Below are positions 23,755-33,946 of a stretch of DNA of 64,000 nucleotides, piece by piece. The position numbers and the translations under genes are program-made. The notes beneath the pieces are model-generated. The model did not search any database, had not been told where the DNA came from, and saw only the letters and a list, made by a program, of their open reading frames with translations. How positions within the stretch are numbered: position 1 is the first letter of the stretch; each line of letters starts with the position of its first letter. The DNA lies in contig CM055107.1 of the NCBI GenBank assembly GCA_029204225.1, positions 28,979,410 through 29,043,409 on the forward strand, written 5' to 3'. The stretch comes from Diphasiastrum complanatum. Its lineage: Eukaryota > Streptophyta > Lycopodiopsida > Lycopodiales > Lycopodiaceae.

Positions 23755-24470
23755 AAAGTTGCCGCTTCCATTCCTGACGAGATCCCGCTTTTCGGAACAA
23801 TGATCGAGTACCACGTAGCACAGACATCAGATCATCTATGATCTCTACTGTCCAAACCCAGAATGCTAGAGACACCTCGAGATCCGTAAGCTGCATCTGA
23901 CGGTGGCGACGTGAAATCATCGCATATCTAATATGATATCTGATACTGGAGAAAAGATCCATCGCACGAACAGTCTGGAAGGTGGGTTTGAAAAGGAAAA
24001 GCAAGCGCGGTCTACGTCTATTGTCTCTTTCATCTCCAGGCTTTTAGGATAGCTTCGCTTTGTGTGTACTGTTGCTGAAGAATTCATGTTGGATGAGCAA
24101 AAGCAGAGAATCAAAGGTTTTCAGTCCATTCTTCTGAAATGTTAACTCTTTGTGAGCTTGCAAGATTCAAGCTTGATGAGCAGAGACATAGAATGAAGGT
24201 CTTAAGTCCATTCTTCTCATCTATCACTCGTTAGTGAGCTTGCTTGATCTACAAATATTCAAGCTTGATGAGCAGAAACGGTGAATAGAACGTGTTTTGA
24301 TCATTTGTCTGAACTGTGAACTAGCTGGTGAGCTTGCTTGATCTAGCAACGTACCGTTGCGCCATTCCTTGTTAGCAGATCCATATAAAGCTTGTAAATC
24401 GTGTACAAACCAAACTTGGGAGGCAATATGTTTTATTCTGCCAGAAGAGGGTACGTACTCGCTTCAATGA
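23755..24470 (-). repeat. Inverted copy of the promoter-side repeat at 50415-50990
   Basis: The reverse complement of this segment matches 50415-50990 in long blocks, including GATCATCTGATGTC, the CGCCACCGTCAGATGCAGCT region, CCTTTTCAAGCCCACCTTCCAGA, CTCTGCTTTTGCTCATCCAACATGAATTC and TTCTGCCAGAAGAG. In both places it lies directly upstream of a reading frame starting FYSARR(G/E)YVLASM. It is therefore a duplicated gene with its 5' region rather than anonymous repeat DNA. Confidence 0.78.
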
Positions 24471-24513
24471 TGAATGCACCGAAGTCCCATGCTCCATCCC
24501 ACTACCAAGCTTA
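24406..24513 (+). pseudogene. Truncated duplicate of the small gene at 50053-50490
   Basis: Encodes the N-terminal stretch (NQTWEAICFIL/MFYSARRGYVLASMM...), matching FYSARREYVLASM of the minus-strand gene at 50490, then diverges and stops at 24513. It shares about 600 bp of upstream sequence with that gene. Probably a dead duplicate. Confidence 0.55.
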
Positions 24514-24533
24514 ATGCACCGACATTCACGCCT

Positions 24534-24968
24534 TCAATGCGAAGCGATTGCATTGAACATTTTGCGTGAGGAGGAGGTCCGGGACTCCGAGTTGTGAATT
24601 GTGAGTGTCCCGACGCCAATGTCACGAGCAGCTTGGTCAGTGCTGCAGTGGTCCAACTCGCTGATCAATCTGGAGTCTGGACTCTGCATTGCTCTCATCG
24701 TGCAGCAATGAGTCGTTTGAACTTTGAAGCTTGATATTTGGAGATTGGCGTGCTGTTGCAGGCTGCAGCCATGATTGGAACTAGGCTGAAGCTCACAATC
24801 AAAAAGCTGGCTGCAGCCACACTTGTCTTGCAAGTGGCAGATTGCAGCACCTTCTTTTCTGAGCGATACTAGATAGCATTCTAACTTCTCTCCGTCGCAG
24901 CCTGCAGAGCCTGAACTAGAGAGGTCATAGCAAGTGCCTTTTGCTTCAAGGGAACTTGAAGTTGCCAT
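24534..24968 (-). CDS. Unassigned 144-codon open frame
   Basis: An open frame rich in Ser and Cys (MATSSSLEAKGTCYDLSSSG..., CHLQDKCGCSQLFDCEL) with no family that I recognise. The local base composition is more G+C-rich than the surroundings. It lies head-on against the truncated gene fragment at 24406-24513. No introns or homologous copy were seen in the window. It may be a small plant protein or a chance open frame; I favour the latter slightly. Confidence 0.25.
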   Translation of the reverse strand: MATSSSLEAKGTCYDLSSSGSAGCDGEKLECYLVSLRKEGAAICHLQDKCGCSQLFDCELQPSSNHGCSLQQHANLQISSFKVQTTHCCTMRAMQSPDSRLISELDHCSTDQAARDIGVGTLTIHNSESRTSSSRKMFNAIASH

Positions 24969-26212
24969 TTTAGATTCTAGATCCTATACAAGGAACGTTG
25001 AATGTATGTTCCTTTCATTTTTTTGATACAGATTGTAGTAAAAGATTGCTCATTGCTTCAGCAGCCAAACACAGTAAAGTTTGTTTTTGCAGCCTACCAT
25101 AATCCATTTTTTATTTTTTTGATTTAATGCTCGTTGTATATGTGAAGTAAAGTGAAAACCAGCACTAGTACGTGTTTGGTGATGATGGATGACTATATGC
25201 ATATGACTTCACAATTTGGTATAGTTATAATTTGAGAGGGGAGAGAGATCATAAATCTCTCTTATAAATAATAGGTATTACACTAGAGAAGCTAAGCCTT
25301 TGTCAATATTCAGTTTAGAGAAGTTTTTTTGTGGAGTAATATCATTTCATTCTTCTACATTTGTGTAGAAATTACATTGTGTGCTTGATGTATGTGCATA
25401 TAGGTGATGAATTACATGTGATCTTGTTGTACATAATGTAAACAAAGGCTTACCATCAGATTGAGTAGGTTTTGACTATGTTTTGTTTCAATTTCACTTT
25501 GGCTAGGATTTTTTTTTTATCAAACTAGCAAGCTAGTGAGTGAATTGTCTAACATGGAAACAATTTGTGTTTAGTGAAATCATTCTTGACGTAGATCTAA
25601 CATTTTGAATCATCTTGGGATCTAAAATTCTTCTGGAAAGCATCTCTCTTTGTAGAAGGATCCCCCTAGTGAAGCCTATGATACATACTTCTAAGTCTAT
25701 AAAGTAAATGAAAATCCTTAGACATTATAGTTACACACTAGAAATGGACGACAAGAAAAAAAAATTTCTCAAAAAATTTGCTATGATAATCCTCAAATGG
25801 GTTTAGCAAACAAGCAAGGTTAAAAGTATTTCCTTCTAGTTTGTTTTACTCTCTCCATCTACTTTGAGTTTTCTTGCCTTAGCATATATAACTTTGATGC
25901 ACATAGGATGTATCTACCACACAAACCTAATATATATAGACGCAATATTGCCTATATGTATAAAGTATAGTACAGGTCTATAATACGTTCAAGGATAAAG
26001 CATATAGCTGATGTTGCTCAAAACGAGCAAAAAAATAATGAAAAATATTCAAATGGGTGGAACTGCAAATGTCCATGCAATTACACATGTGACGTTAACT
26101 CACATGTGTGAAATGTGAAAAATTGACAAAATCTAGCTTGAGTACTTTTCATATTCAAACTTGTATATATGGAAATCTCATCATAATCACACTTTTGGGC
26201 ACTCCCACCTAC
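24969..26212. other. No gene seen
   Basis: A+T-rich. A TATA-like CTTATAAATAATAGG lies near 25260 and could be part of an old LTR, but no partner or border was found. Confidence 0.3.
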
Positions 26213-27127
26213 ATTAGATCTTAGTATTCAAACCAAGATTAGGCCGACTTATATAGACATCTTTGGACATAAGGTTAAAATTAAAGTTTTATTCCCACCT
26301 GATCCAATCCATAACAAAATAGTACTCGGCAAAAACTGGCTCATTATTCCTAAAACTCCTCTAGTTCTAGATTATTCAAAACAATTCCCAAAGAGTTCCC
26401 TATTTCAATTGGATAGTTTAACCTTTGCACACATACTGGATTTTTTACAAAAAATCCATGCAACTGGTTGGTTAATCAAAAATCTTATTCCTATCTTCTC
26501 TTCTCCCCCTTTTAAAAGAAATTCCATAATTTTCATTAAAAAGTTCTCAGGAGACAATGTATAAGATATCAAAGATTAGAAAAAGTCAGTAATGAATATC
26601 TAATACTATAACAACTCGAACTTTCTCCAAAACCATAAAATATCTTATCCCGAGTGATAGAAATATTACATCTCAATAATCAACTATCAAATAGAGATAT
26701 TCATTTGGGTCTAGGAAGTCTAAATTCCACAAATTCAGTCATTCCTCTTTATTCTGAGCTATATTCACTACGTGTAAATTTCATATAACCATTATCAGTC
26801 CTTCAGAACATAGTTCTAGAAAGAATTATATGAATCTCAATCCAATTGTCTTGTATTTAAGAAATTTCTAAAAAGTAGAGGTTTAAAATAAAAGAGAAAT
26901 AGATCTAAGGGCCTCTAGATTTGGGATACCATTTTGGATCCGGATCCATATCTCATAATTTCCAAAAATACCCTGAACAAACAACCATTGGATTTCTCTG
27001 TTAGTATTTTCATTACAATAATCACTAACCATCAATCTACATATCATTCTCGCACAGAAATCCCCTTTGAAATCACTGACGTCTCATACCACGAGCTTTC
27101 CCTCCAAGAATTCACTACTTCAAAGTG
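26213..27127 (+). pseudogene. Possible retroelement protease-region relic
   Basis: The plus strand reads TYIDIFGHKVKIKVLF, then IVLGKNWLIIPKTPLVLDYS (26320-26375). The LGKNWL stretch resembles the ILGMDWL end of retroviral-type aspartic proteases in Gypsy-like elements, but no Asp-Ser/Thr-Gly active site was found upstream. Stops follow at about 26560. The open frame 26934-27413 fuses unrelated sequence to the family-E transposase at about 27128, marking the truncation junction. Confidence 0.3.
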
Positions 27128-28170
27128 TGATTTGAAAACATTGAAATGTATGTATAATGTCTCTCACGGTGCTACATCAAAACACCCTTGTTTGTACTGC
27201 ATGAAAATGGCAAAAGATGTAACTAGGAGTATGAGAATTACTAGAGAATATGCAGATTCAAACTGGAAGCCTGTGCTGCCTATCCCCTTAAAAAATGTGC
27301 ATGTTTGCACGCTTCATGCAGAAGTTAGATTAATAGAAAAGATCATTTATCTTCATATAGTTTTTGCTTGGAATACTAAGCCAACATCATTAGCAAAGGA
27401 AGCTATCTCTTGATTAGAAGATGTTTTATCAAAAGCAGGACTCCATAAAGGACATGTCAAAATTCAAAAAGATGAAAAGCTTTCAGGAAAGAATGGGAAC
27501 ATGCCAACTAAGCCAAGCATAGGAGGAGCAAAAGCACGTCGTTTTCTATCAAATCGTATTGGTAAGGCTTCAAATATTCAACACTCAGTCTGGACAGATA
27601 TTATTGCTGCCACTTAGGACTTCGAGAAAAACGGCAAAACCAGAGTACTAAAAGTTGATGTATGGATAAAGCTTGATAATATGATTGCTATTTTAAGACT
27701 CAAGAAAAATACTTTGATATTGATAAGAAAGCTGTCCAAAGGACTTGTGTCAAGTTTGTTAATGCAGTATCAAAAGCATGGGGAGAAGATCACATCACTC
27801 ATTACATGGTTAGTATAAAATTTTCAAAATGCTTTCAAATTTTCATATATATTTAGATCCAAACATAAGACTAACATTATGATTTTGACATATGCAGCAC
27901 ATACTAAGAGATCATACAACATTTTTTGCAAATACATATGGAAGCTTGAGTGTATGGTCATCACAAGGGATGGAGAACTCACACTGGCAAGCACGAGTAG
28001 CATTTCTTCGAAATACACAACATGGAGGAACCAATGAAAAACAAAACTACATTTGTCAATTGTTTCAGTGGTTCTATCGCAAAGTTCAGATTCGACATAT
28101 AACAAAGTCCACACAATACAACAAGTTTAGAAAAGCATGCAAGTTCATTAAGGAAGAGAAAATTAGATGA
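27128..28170 (+). pseudogene. Family E transposase-like protein, copy 2 (3' half)
   Basis: Exon 27128-27808 encodes the second-Asp motif (DLKTLKCMYNVSHG), the zinc insertion (PCLYCMK ... HVCTLHAEVR), LHKGHVKIQKDEKLSGKNG and KPSIGGAKARRFLSN. An intron at 27809-27897 (GTTAGT...ATGCAG) is followed by an open last exon encoding LSVWSSQGMENSHWQARVAF with the predicted catalytic Glu at 27973-27975, then NTQHGG and QLFQWFYRKVQIRH, ending at 28170. One TGA, one TAG and a frameshift near 27700 interrupt the first exon. From memory, the SQGME...NTQHGG pattern recalls QGLEKLN...RSTNH in poorly characterised animal DDE proteins; a profile search is needed. Confidence 0.75.
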
Positions 28171-28304
28171 TTGATGAGTAGAAAATCATCATTGTCATCA
28201 AATCATGACATGTTCAGAATTGCTTTGCAAATTCATTGAACAAGAGAGGAGAAATACCCAATGTAAATGTATTGATTGTATTATACCAGAATACAAAGTT
28301 TCAA

Positions 28305-29803
28305 CTATTCATCATCAGATCTTGTATCAGATTCTATGGCAGTATTGTCATGAAGAAATTCTCTGCTAGCGTATGCATCTAATAAATGTGCATTATCCTT
28401 ATTTTCACTAAGCTCAATATAAGTGGAATACAATGAATAATGGGAGCTCCTTAAAAGAGCATTCCCATCAGTAAAGCCTAAAATGTTCAAAACATAAGAT
28501 CTTTTGACAAAAATGATCTTATTCGTCTTAACAAATTTATGTCCTCCTAGGTGAAATGATAAAGCTTTAACTGCCATTATAAGACTTTCCCCGACTGGGA
28601 TCAGCTTGGAATGAGCAATACAGATCTCATTCTAAGATAGTGGCCCAGTCCACTGTCCCTCTGGAACGAGGATGCGTGTTGTCTGAAACCACCTTGTCTT
28701 GCAGCAAAATCATCTATTAAGAGAGCATCCTACAATAGGAAATATGTTAGCAAAAACACATTTAGTGATTGAAAACATTCAAATGCGAGAAAGATTAAAC
28801 ACTTACACATTCTTCATCATCAGCAGCAACCAGATCAGGATGATCAATATAATGACCACGTACTGAAGTGGAATCATTAGTGAAATGTATTAATGATGGA
28901 CGAGGGAAGCCCATCTGGGATTAAAATGCTGTGAATTCTTCATCGGATGGTCTGCCTCGCCCATCCTTAGCTATATTTGATAAAGTCTTATTCAGACATT
29001 CTTCACCGGTCATAAGTCCCTCCTCATCATCAAAATCAATACCAGCAACAAGGTCATCTGTTTCAAAATCTACAAAGTCGGAGAATTCGGAAATTGTGCC
29101 GGATAATAAACATAGAACCTCATCCTCACGATAGTCAAAAAATTTACACAAATCAGCAGTAGTTAAATATACATCGTCATTAATATAATATACAAGCAAA
29201 TTGAAAAGACATTTTGACTCCTCCATAGATTTGGATTCATCATCAGATGTATTTTGGACAATGAAAGAATCCCAGAGAACATCAGTATTTACATCAATAA
29301 AGTCACTTTTCTTATCAGGAGTGTCGATAAGAAAGTGACTGATATCCTTAATAGCTGACTGAACAGAGGATGGTGCAAAAGAATGGTCAACAACATACAT
29401 CATCATCTGGGATCTGAACTAACAGGAAAAGTACAAAACCACTCTGAAATTCAACCAATCGACATTTCTTGTTGCAATACGGACACATTGAATTGCTTTT
29501 GAAACGTTCAAACAATTTGGTGAACATTCTATCCAGTCTATGTCTGAAAACTGGGAAGAAATGAACAAGATCAGTATAATGCATGTACTGGAGTGGACCT
29601 ATGGAGAAAATAGGCTTACTAAGTATATCTCTGAACCTGACATAATGGTCATAAAATACGTCAAAATTTGGTTGTGCAGTCCTGAAAACATGTAGATATG
29701 GCTTGAATAGACTGTGGAAATAGTCTAGGTTTTCAGTAAACCCAAATTCAATAAGAAATGAACTTAAGCCTGAATCTCGTGAGGATGATGAGGAAGAGGC
29801 CAT
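28305..29803 (-). pseudogene. Family E gene 2 (accessory protein), copy 2
   Basis: Starts at ATG 29803 (MASSSSSSRDSGLSSFLIEFG). Part one (29803 to about 29425) ends DRMFTKLFERFKSNSMCPYC-NKKC, a possible zinc-binding Cys pair. Part two (about 29418-28807) is strongly acidic (DDESKSMEESK, DFVDFETDDLVAGIDFDDEEG) and ends at a GTAAGT donor (28806). Intron 28730-28806 is followed by a last exon with DALLIDDFAARQGGFRQH and, after a frameshift, KIIFVKRSYVLNILGF...LLDAYASREFLHD. Damage: a frameshift near 29420, an in-frame TAA near 28921 and a frameshift near 28610. Its end lies 134 bp from the convergent transposase end, an arrangement kept in copies 1 and 3. I recognise no family. Confidence 0.65.
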
Positions 29804-29816
29804 GGCAGTAACATGA

Positions 29817-30610
29817 ATATCGCACTTGTGCGCGAGGGAGAACTAAACCAAAACTAACTATCAAAATGGTGCACAAGAGAGATATGTACGACAGGCAGAT
29901 ACCGCACTTGTGCACGAGTAGGTACAATTGCAAGCAAACGGACAGCAATGAGCATGCACAAGAGCGATATGCCGCAAATTTCAAGAATGGAAAAGGTAAA
30001 AAATTAATCGGTTTTCGTGCCATTTATACTAAATTTTTGCACGTGTGGTCAACAGACTTAGGACACGTGTCAACTTTCAATTGGACTACAGGTGCAGGCA
30101 CGTGAGGTGATACCTGCACACGTGTGAAATGACACCTGGACATGTGTCGCATGTTCATTCGTTTGCTCGACAACACGTGTCGCTCTCGCATTTGATCTTA
30201 CAAATCCCACACGTGTAATGTGAGAGGGTGACACGTGTTGCTCTCGCATTTGTCCATACAACTCCCACACGTGTGACAAGATATTCTTTTGCACGTGTGA
30301 ACCGCGATATAAAATCACAAACTTCGATGAATTTTTTTCACTTTTTTTTAGGCTCCGCATATCGCACTTGTGCTTGTCCTTCACAATCAAAATTCCTCCT
30401 ACCACCTTCCATGCGCACAGGTCCGATACGTCTGCCTACGTGTCACTCCATATCGCACTTGTGCGTCTTTCCTCAAAAGTAATTGTTCTCTTTGATATTC
30501 GGCTCACACAGGTCCGATATACCGTACATTCTGTTCATACATATCGGTCCTCTGCAAGTTCTTTATCATCCCTCCCTGCTCATCCTAACCATCACGCACA
30601 AGTCCGTTAT
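29817..30610. promoter_or_regulatory. Five inverted-repeat pairs flanking a CACGTG cluster in the divergent spacer
   Basis: The motif ATATCGCACTTGTGC and its inverted partner GCACAAG(A/T)(G/C)CGATAT occur as five pairs: 29817-29831/29871-29885, 29899-29914/29955-29970, 30359-30373/30415-30429, 30450-30464/30505-30520 and 30541-30555/30596-30610. Arm spacing is about 52-56 bp throughout. Two pairs lie left and three right of a central CACGTG cluster. The whole array sits between the start codons of gene 2 (29803, minus) and the H3-Ulp1 gene (30627, plus). Likely a bidirectional promoter, a transposase or histone-like protein binding array, or a source of hairpin RNA; the sequence does not decide which. 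Confidence 0.75.
30038..30300. promoter_or_regulatory. Dense CACGTG/ACGTGT (G-box-like) cluster
   Basis: About nine CACGTG or ACACGTGT cores occur in 260 bp (near 30040, 30063, 30099, 30119, 30174, 30209, 30230, 30268 and 30291). Part is a tandem unit with GACACGTGT, then GCTCTCGCATTTG and CCCACACGTGT, seen at 30172-30215 and 30229-30275. In plants such cores are bound by bZIP and bHLH factors. Here they lie centrally in the divergent spacer between two element genes. Confidence 0.7.
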
Positions 30611-30626
30611 CACATAGTACACGTCC

Positions 30627-32381
30627 ATGGATAGGAGAAAGCAGACAAGGAGGGACTTCTTCTCTCCTGGCTCATCCTCATCCCCTGCGGTTGCCATCAC
30701 GCCACCTGCTAGACCTAGAACACGCAACCGCAGTAGGTGGCTCTCTGAGATACACAAGTATCAGATATCAACAGCTCTATTGATCCCAAGAGCTCCATTC
30801 TACTGTGCTGTCCGGAACATAACAAGAAATGATCTCGGATAGCTGGTTAGATTCACGCCTAGTGCTCTTCAGTGCCTTCAGGAGGCTGTTGAAGATTACA
30901 TTAGCCTTTTTTTTGAGGATTCTTTTTTGCTTGCCATTCATTCCAAGAGGGTTACCATAATGCCCAAGGATTTTCAGCTCCTGATGAGGATGAGGGATAG
31001 GTACTGTAGGTTACATGTATCTCAGCCTACTGCTCCTAGACCAACTCCTGTAGACAGGACTGATCTTCCTACGAAGCGTCCTAGAAAGCACACAACCCCC
31101 AAGTGTGCTCCTAAGAAAGTGAAGCCTAACCCTTCAGATTCTGTGAAGTGTAACCCAGAATCCATTGTAGATAACGTTGTTGTTGATAATGCTATAAATA
31201 TAGCTACCTTTGTTTTGGATACCCCTTCAATTGCTATAGATACTACACATCCACCTCCTCCTCCTCCTCCATATTTTTATGCATATATAGATTCGAATGA
31301 TTATCTTAAATTTGAGAAAGACATATCCGATGCTATAGATACTATTGGTACTCATTTTTGCTTTAGACTAGATGAACTTGATTTTAGTATTAATTTTAGA
31401 GTTATAGATTGCTTGGATCTCAAAGTCAGACAGGCTCCTATCAGTGATCCTATGATAGAGTCTGAGCTTACACTCTTGCAATATGACATTGCAAGAGATT
31501 CATCAAATGAGTTGCTGGTGCTGAGTAACTTTCTACTTCAGGCCTTCAAGGAGAACAATGACACATTGTCACAGTGTTTGACAAGTGGATTCACACCAGC
31601 AACAAAGTATTTGCTCATACCTTATCATACGAAGTAGGATATATTAAATGCTTCTTGCTGTTTTATGCATTAACAATGGCATTGTCAATGGAAATAGTTC
31701 TCAGAATTGCAGCTAAAGAAATTTCAATCTTATTTTGCAGTGACCACTGGAGTTTAAACCTGATTTCTATTAAGAGATCTGTAAATAATATTATTAAAGG
31801 TTTTTGTGTCAAGATGAATTCTGCAAGAAATACGCATAAGGATGTAGATATATACCTTCCATATCTAAGTAAATATATTCCTACAGACGTTCCCCATTTC
31901 GTGGACTGGCAGATCGTCAGTTTGGAGGTAAACTCTGTTTTTCTTAATAGCATTTTGAAATTAGTATTCTAATGAAATATTTTCAATCTAATTCATTCTG
32001 TTTCATAATTGATTTCTTGTGTGCTGAATTATTTTGCAGTCACCCTAGCAAAATGATTCATTCAGCTGTGGGTGGTACACATTATACAATGCCAAGCTGT
32101 TTTTAGAGTGGTTCAACCTTCAGCAAGATGTTGAAATTTCTAAGGTAATAAATTCTGTTTATTATTATTTTGGAATCATAATTAGTTTTCTATTGTGGTG
32201 ATGTTTTTGGCCATTACTAATACATGAATGTTCTATTTTGCAGTTTACACTTCTTGAGTAGACATCAAGCCAGGTGTACAAATTTAGACAAGAAATTATC
32301 CTGAGTATACTTGCTAGGGCAAGGCTTCAGCCTCCCGTTATTGATGATGGTGCAAAGGATGATGTAGTTATACTAAATTAA
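30627..32381 (+). pseudogene. Histone H3-fold / Ulp1-like protease fusion gene (family E gene 3)
   Basis: Four frame-compatible exons: 30627-31633, 31741-31927, 32040-32144 and 32244-32381, with GT-AG introns of 107, 112 and 99 bp all ending TTTTGCAG; 478 codons before the stop. Residues 1-37 form a short basic tail starting MDRRKQTRRDF, faintly like the H3 tail. Residues 38-126 are an H3 histone fold: [54 protein letters not shown] basic linker ([18 protein letters not shown]) and polyproline follow, then a conserved middle domain. The end resembles C48/Ulp1: YLLIPYHT, exon-joined DHWSL with the His, then QNDSFSCGW with Gln and Cys. I could not place the catalytic Asp. Exactly three in-frame stops interrupt it, all TAG (30840, 32046, 32259). 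Otherwise the frame is intact, so decay is recent or the protein was recently selected. Confidence 0.75.
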
Positions 32382-32576
32382 GATCAGAACAAATACAGAT
32401 AGCATAGAACAAAAATACATGTATAGAATTCATAGATAAATATACATTGATATATCAAATGTTGCTCCAGTTTATGAATTTGGGAGCACAAAATACATGT
32501 ACATATGCCCAACTTGAGCTTTCATTCATTGAATGAAAGAGTGTATACACAAATTTTTACTAAAGTTTATTTGAAA
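32382..32576. other. Convergent intergenic spacer
   Basis: 195 bp between the TAA of the H3-Ulp1 gene and the stop of the minus-strand gene 4. It should hold both 3' ends. No other feature was seen. Confidence 0.5.
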
Positions 32577-33946
32577 CTATTGTTCTCCCACAATGGTGAT
32601 TGTTGTAGGTAGATCTTTGCAGCACGTTATCAGCTCATGTCTTTTTCGCATCTGTGAAATGGCAAATATTAATGAATGTGCAATTGTAAATGATGACGTT
32701 TTCTATTATTTTGTTCTATTTTGAAATAGCAATAAACATAAAGTATTTACGAGTCTTCCATTGATGATAAATCTAAAATATGTTGGTAGATTGGTTTGTA
32801 ATAGCATGAGCTCTGTGCTGATAAAATCAAGCTTCCAATGCTCTTCCACCTCAACCATAGTCAAATATTCCTCATTGTAGATAATTCTTATCTCCATTCG
32901 GTTTGTGTGACCATTTAGTTCAAAGTCTTGATCCAGTGATAGCCATGTACTTTCAATTTTCTTGTATCTCTGGTAGCTAAATGTGAGACTGAGCATTTGC
33001 TTTTCGATATGATAACGAAAGATCATTGAGGACTTTTTAATCCTGCCTTCTATGTCATTATTTGTTTTACTATCCCAACCTTGATCCATGAGATCTGACA
33101 AAGTCTCATCTGATAACTCCTTGCAAACAAATAAAGTTGGTGTCCTACAAACACTAGCACTCGAGAAAAAATCAACAAGTATATGCAATGAGATAAACCA
33201 ACTTAGGTGAACAATTTTCGAGCTTGTGCTTATCTTCATAGCATTTCTAATATCAATGAGTAGCTTGCATCTCAAGGATTCAGAAACAATGCTGTCAGGA
33301 GTAGGCCACTCATCACTTTGAAAACTAGGCAATGGAATTGCTTCGAGCTTGCCAAAACCTCCATCTGTTTGTGGCATATATAAAGATTCATAAAAATAGA
33401 TACCACAATCTGCAAGTTCCTTTGCACTTCTTCCTCTGTATTGCAGCTTTCCAACATCAGAGTGAATCATGTCTAATATTCCTGAAAGTGATTGTGCGGG
33501 CTCCCATTCACTTATGCATGATGGATATATAATCTGAAAGAAAAAAACAATGTTGAAGCATTTACATCATAATCTGAAGAGCATCAATAAAGGAAATCAC
33601 CTATGATTGCTATAGAGTGCATATGTTTTGATATACTTACAATTACATTTTTGATATGAGGATTGATATCATGTACTTTGATTTCTGAATGCATATATAC
33701 ATGTTGCACTAAAACTTCTGATATCGATTGACCTCCCGAGGTAGTCTTAAACTCCAAAAATTTTGTTTTCCAATAAGATTTGTAAGTCAATTTTGCTCTT
33801 TTCTTTTGTCGAAAATTGCCCTTTGATGATGGATGCAGCAATACCCATGAGTTCTTCGTTTATTTTGTTGGCTTCCAGTTATCAGCTTCATCTTTCTCAT
33901 TGTAAAGAATCATAGAATCGATTGTAGATCTGGGTCTCTTTGCCAT
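32577..33946 (-). pseudogene. Family E gene 4, unknown function, three exons
   Basis: Starts at ATG 33946 (MAKRPRSTIDSMILYNEKDE). Exon 1 33946-33641, exon 2 33533-32751 and exon 3 32651-32577 are each a multiple of three, with GTAAGT/TTTCAG and GTAAAT/TTCACAG boundaries; 387 residues are predicted. Visible pieces include KRAKLTYKSYWKTKF, SEVLVQHVYMHSEIKVHDI, EWEPAQSLSGILD, KLQYRGRSAKELADCGIYF and a C-terminal RKRHELITCC. Only one defect was seen, an in-frame TAA at 33862-33860 (residue 29), which could derive from CAA. I recognise no family. It occupies the right end of the element, 450 bp from the terminal repeat, and converges on the H3-Ulp1 gene. No second copy was found in this window. 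Confidence 0.6.

Noticed and set aside
26213-26570. Endogenous pararetrovirus
   Set aside because: Only a short protease-like word (LGKNWL) is visible; no RT, movement or coat motif was found.
29390-29450. A tiny intron explaining the frame change in gene 2
   Set aside because: Available GT...AG pairs give 20-60 bp introns and would delete the CP-C-NKK motif conserved in copy 1; a frameshift is simpler.
30070-30405. 111-codon minus-strand frame
   Set aside because: It lies across the CACGTG and inverted-repeat array; its translation follows the repeats and has no homologue in other copies.
30738-31004. H3 domain as a centromeric CENH3 gene
   Set aside because: The segment keeps TIMPKD-QL and has no extended loop 1; CENH3 proteins usually have a longer loop 1 and a different word there. 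It also lies in an element and runs on into another domain.
30627-31637. Ordinary host histone H3 pseudogene near a transposon by chance
   Set aside because: The frame continues through a long non-histone region whose middle part is also found in family E copy 1, and the introns lead into a protease-like end.
30840-32261. TAG reassigned to an amino acid
   Set aside because: Nothing else in the window supports a recoded stop; the Copia polyprotein needs no such decoding, and other element genes carry TAA and TGA stops.
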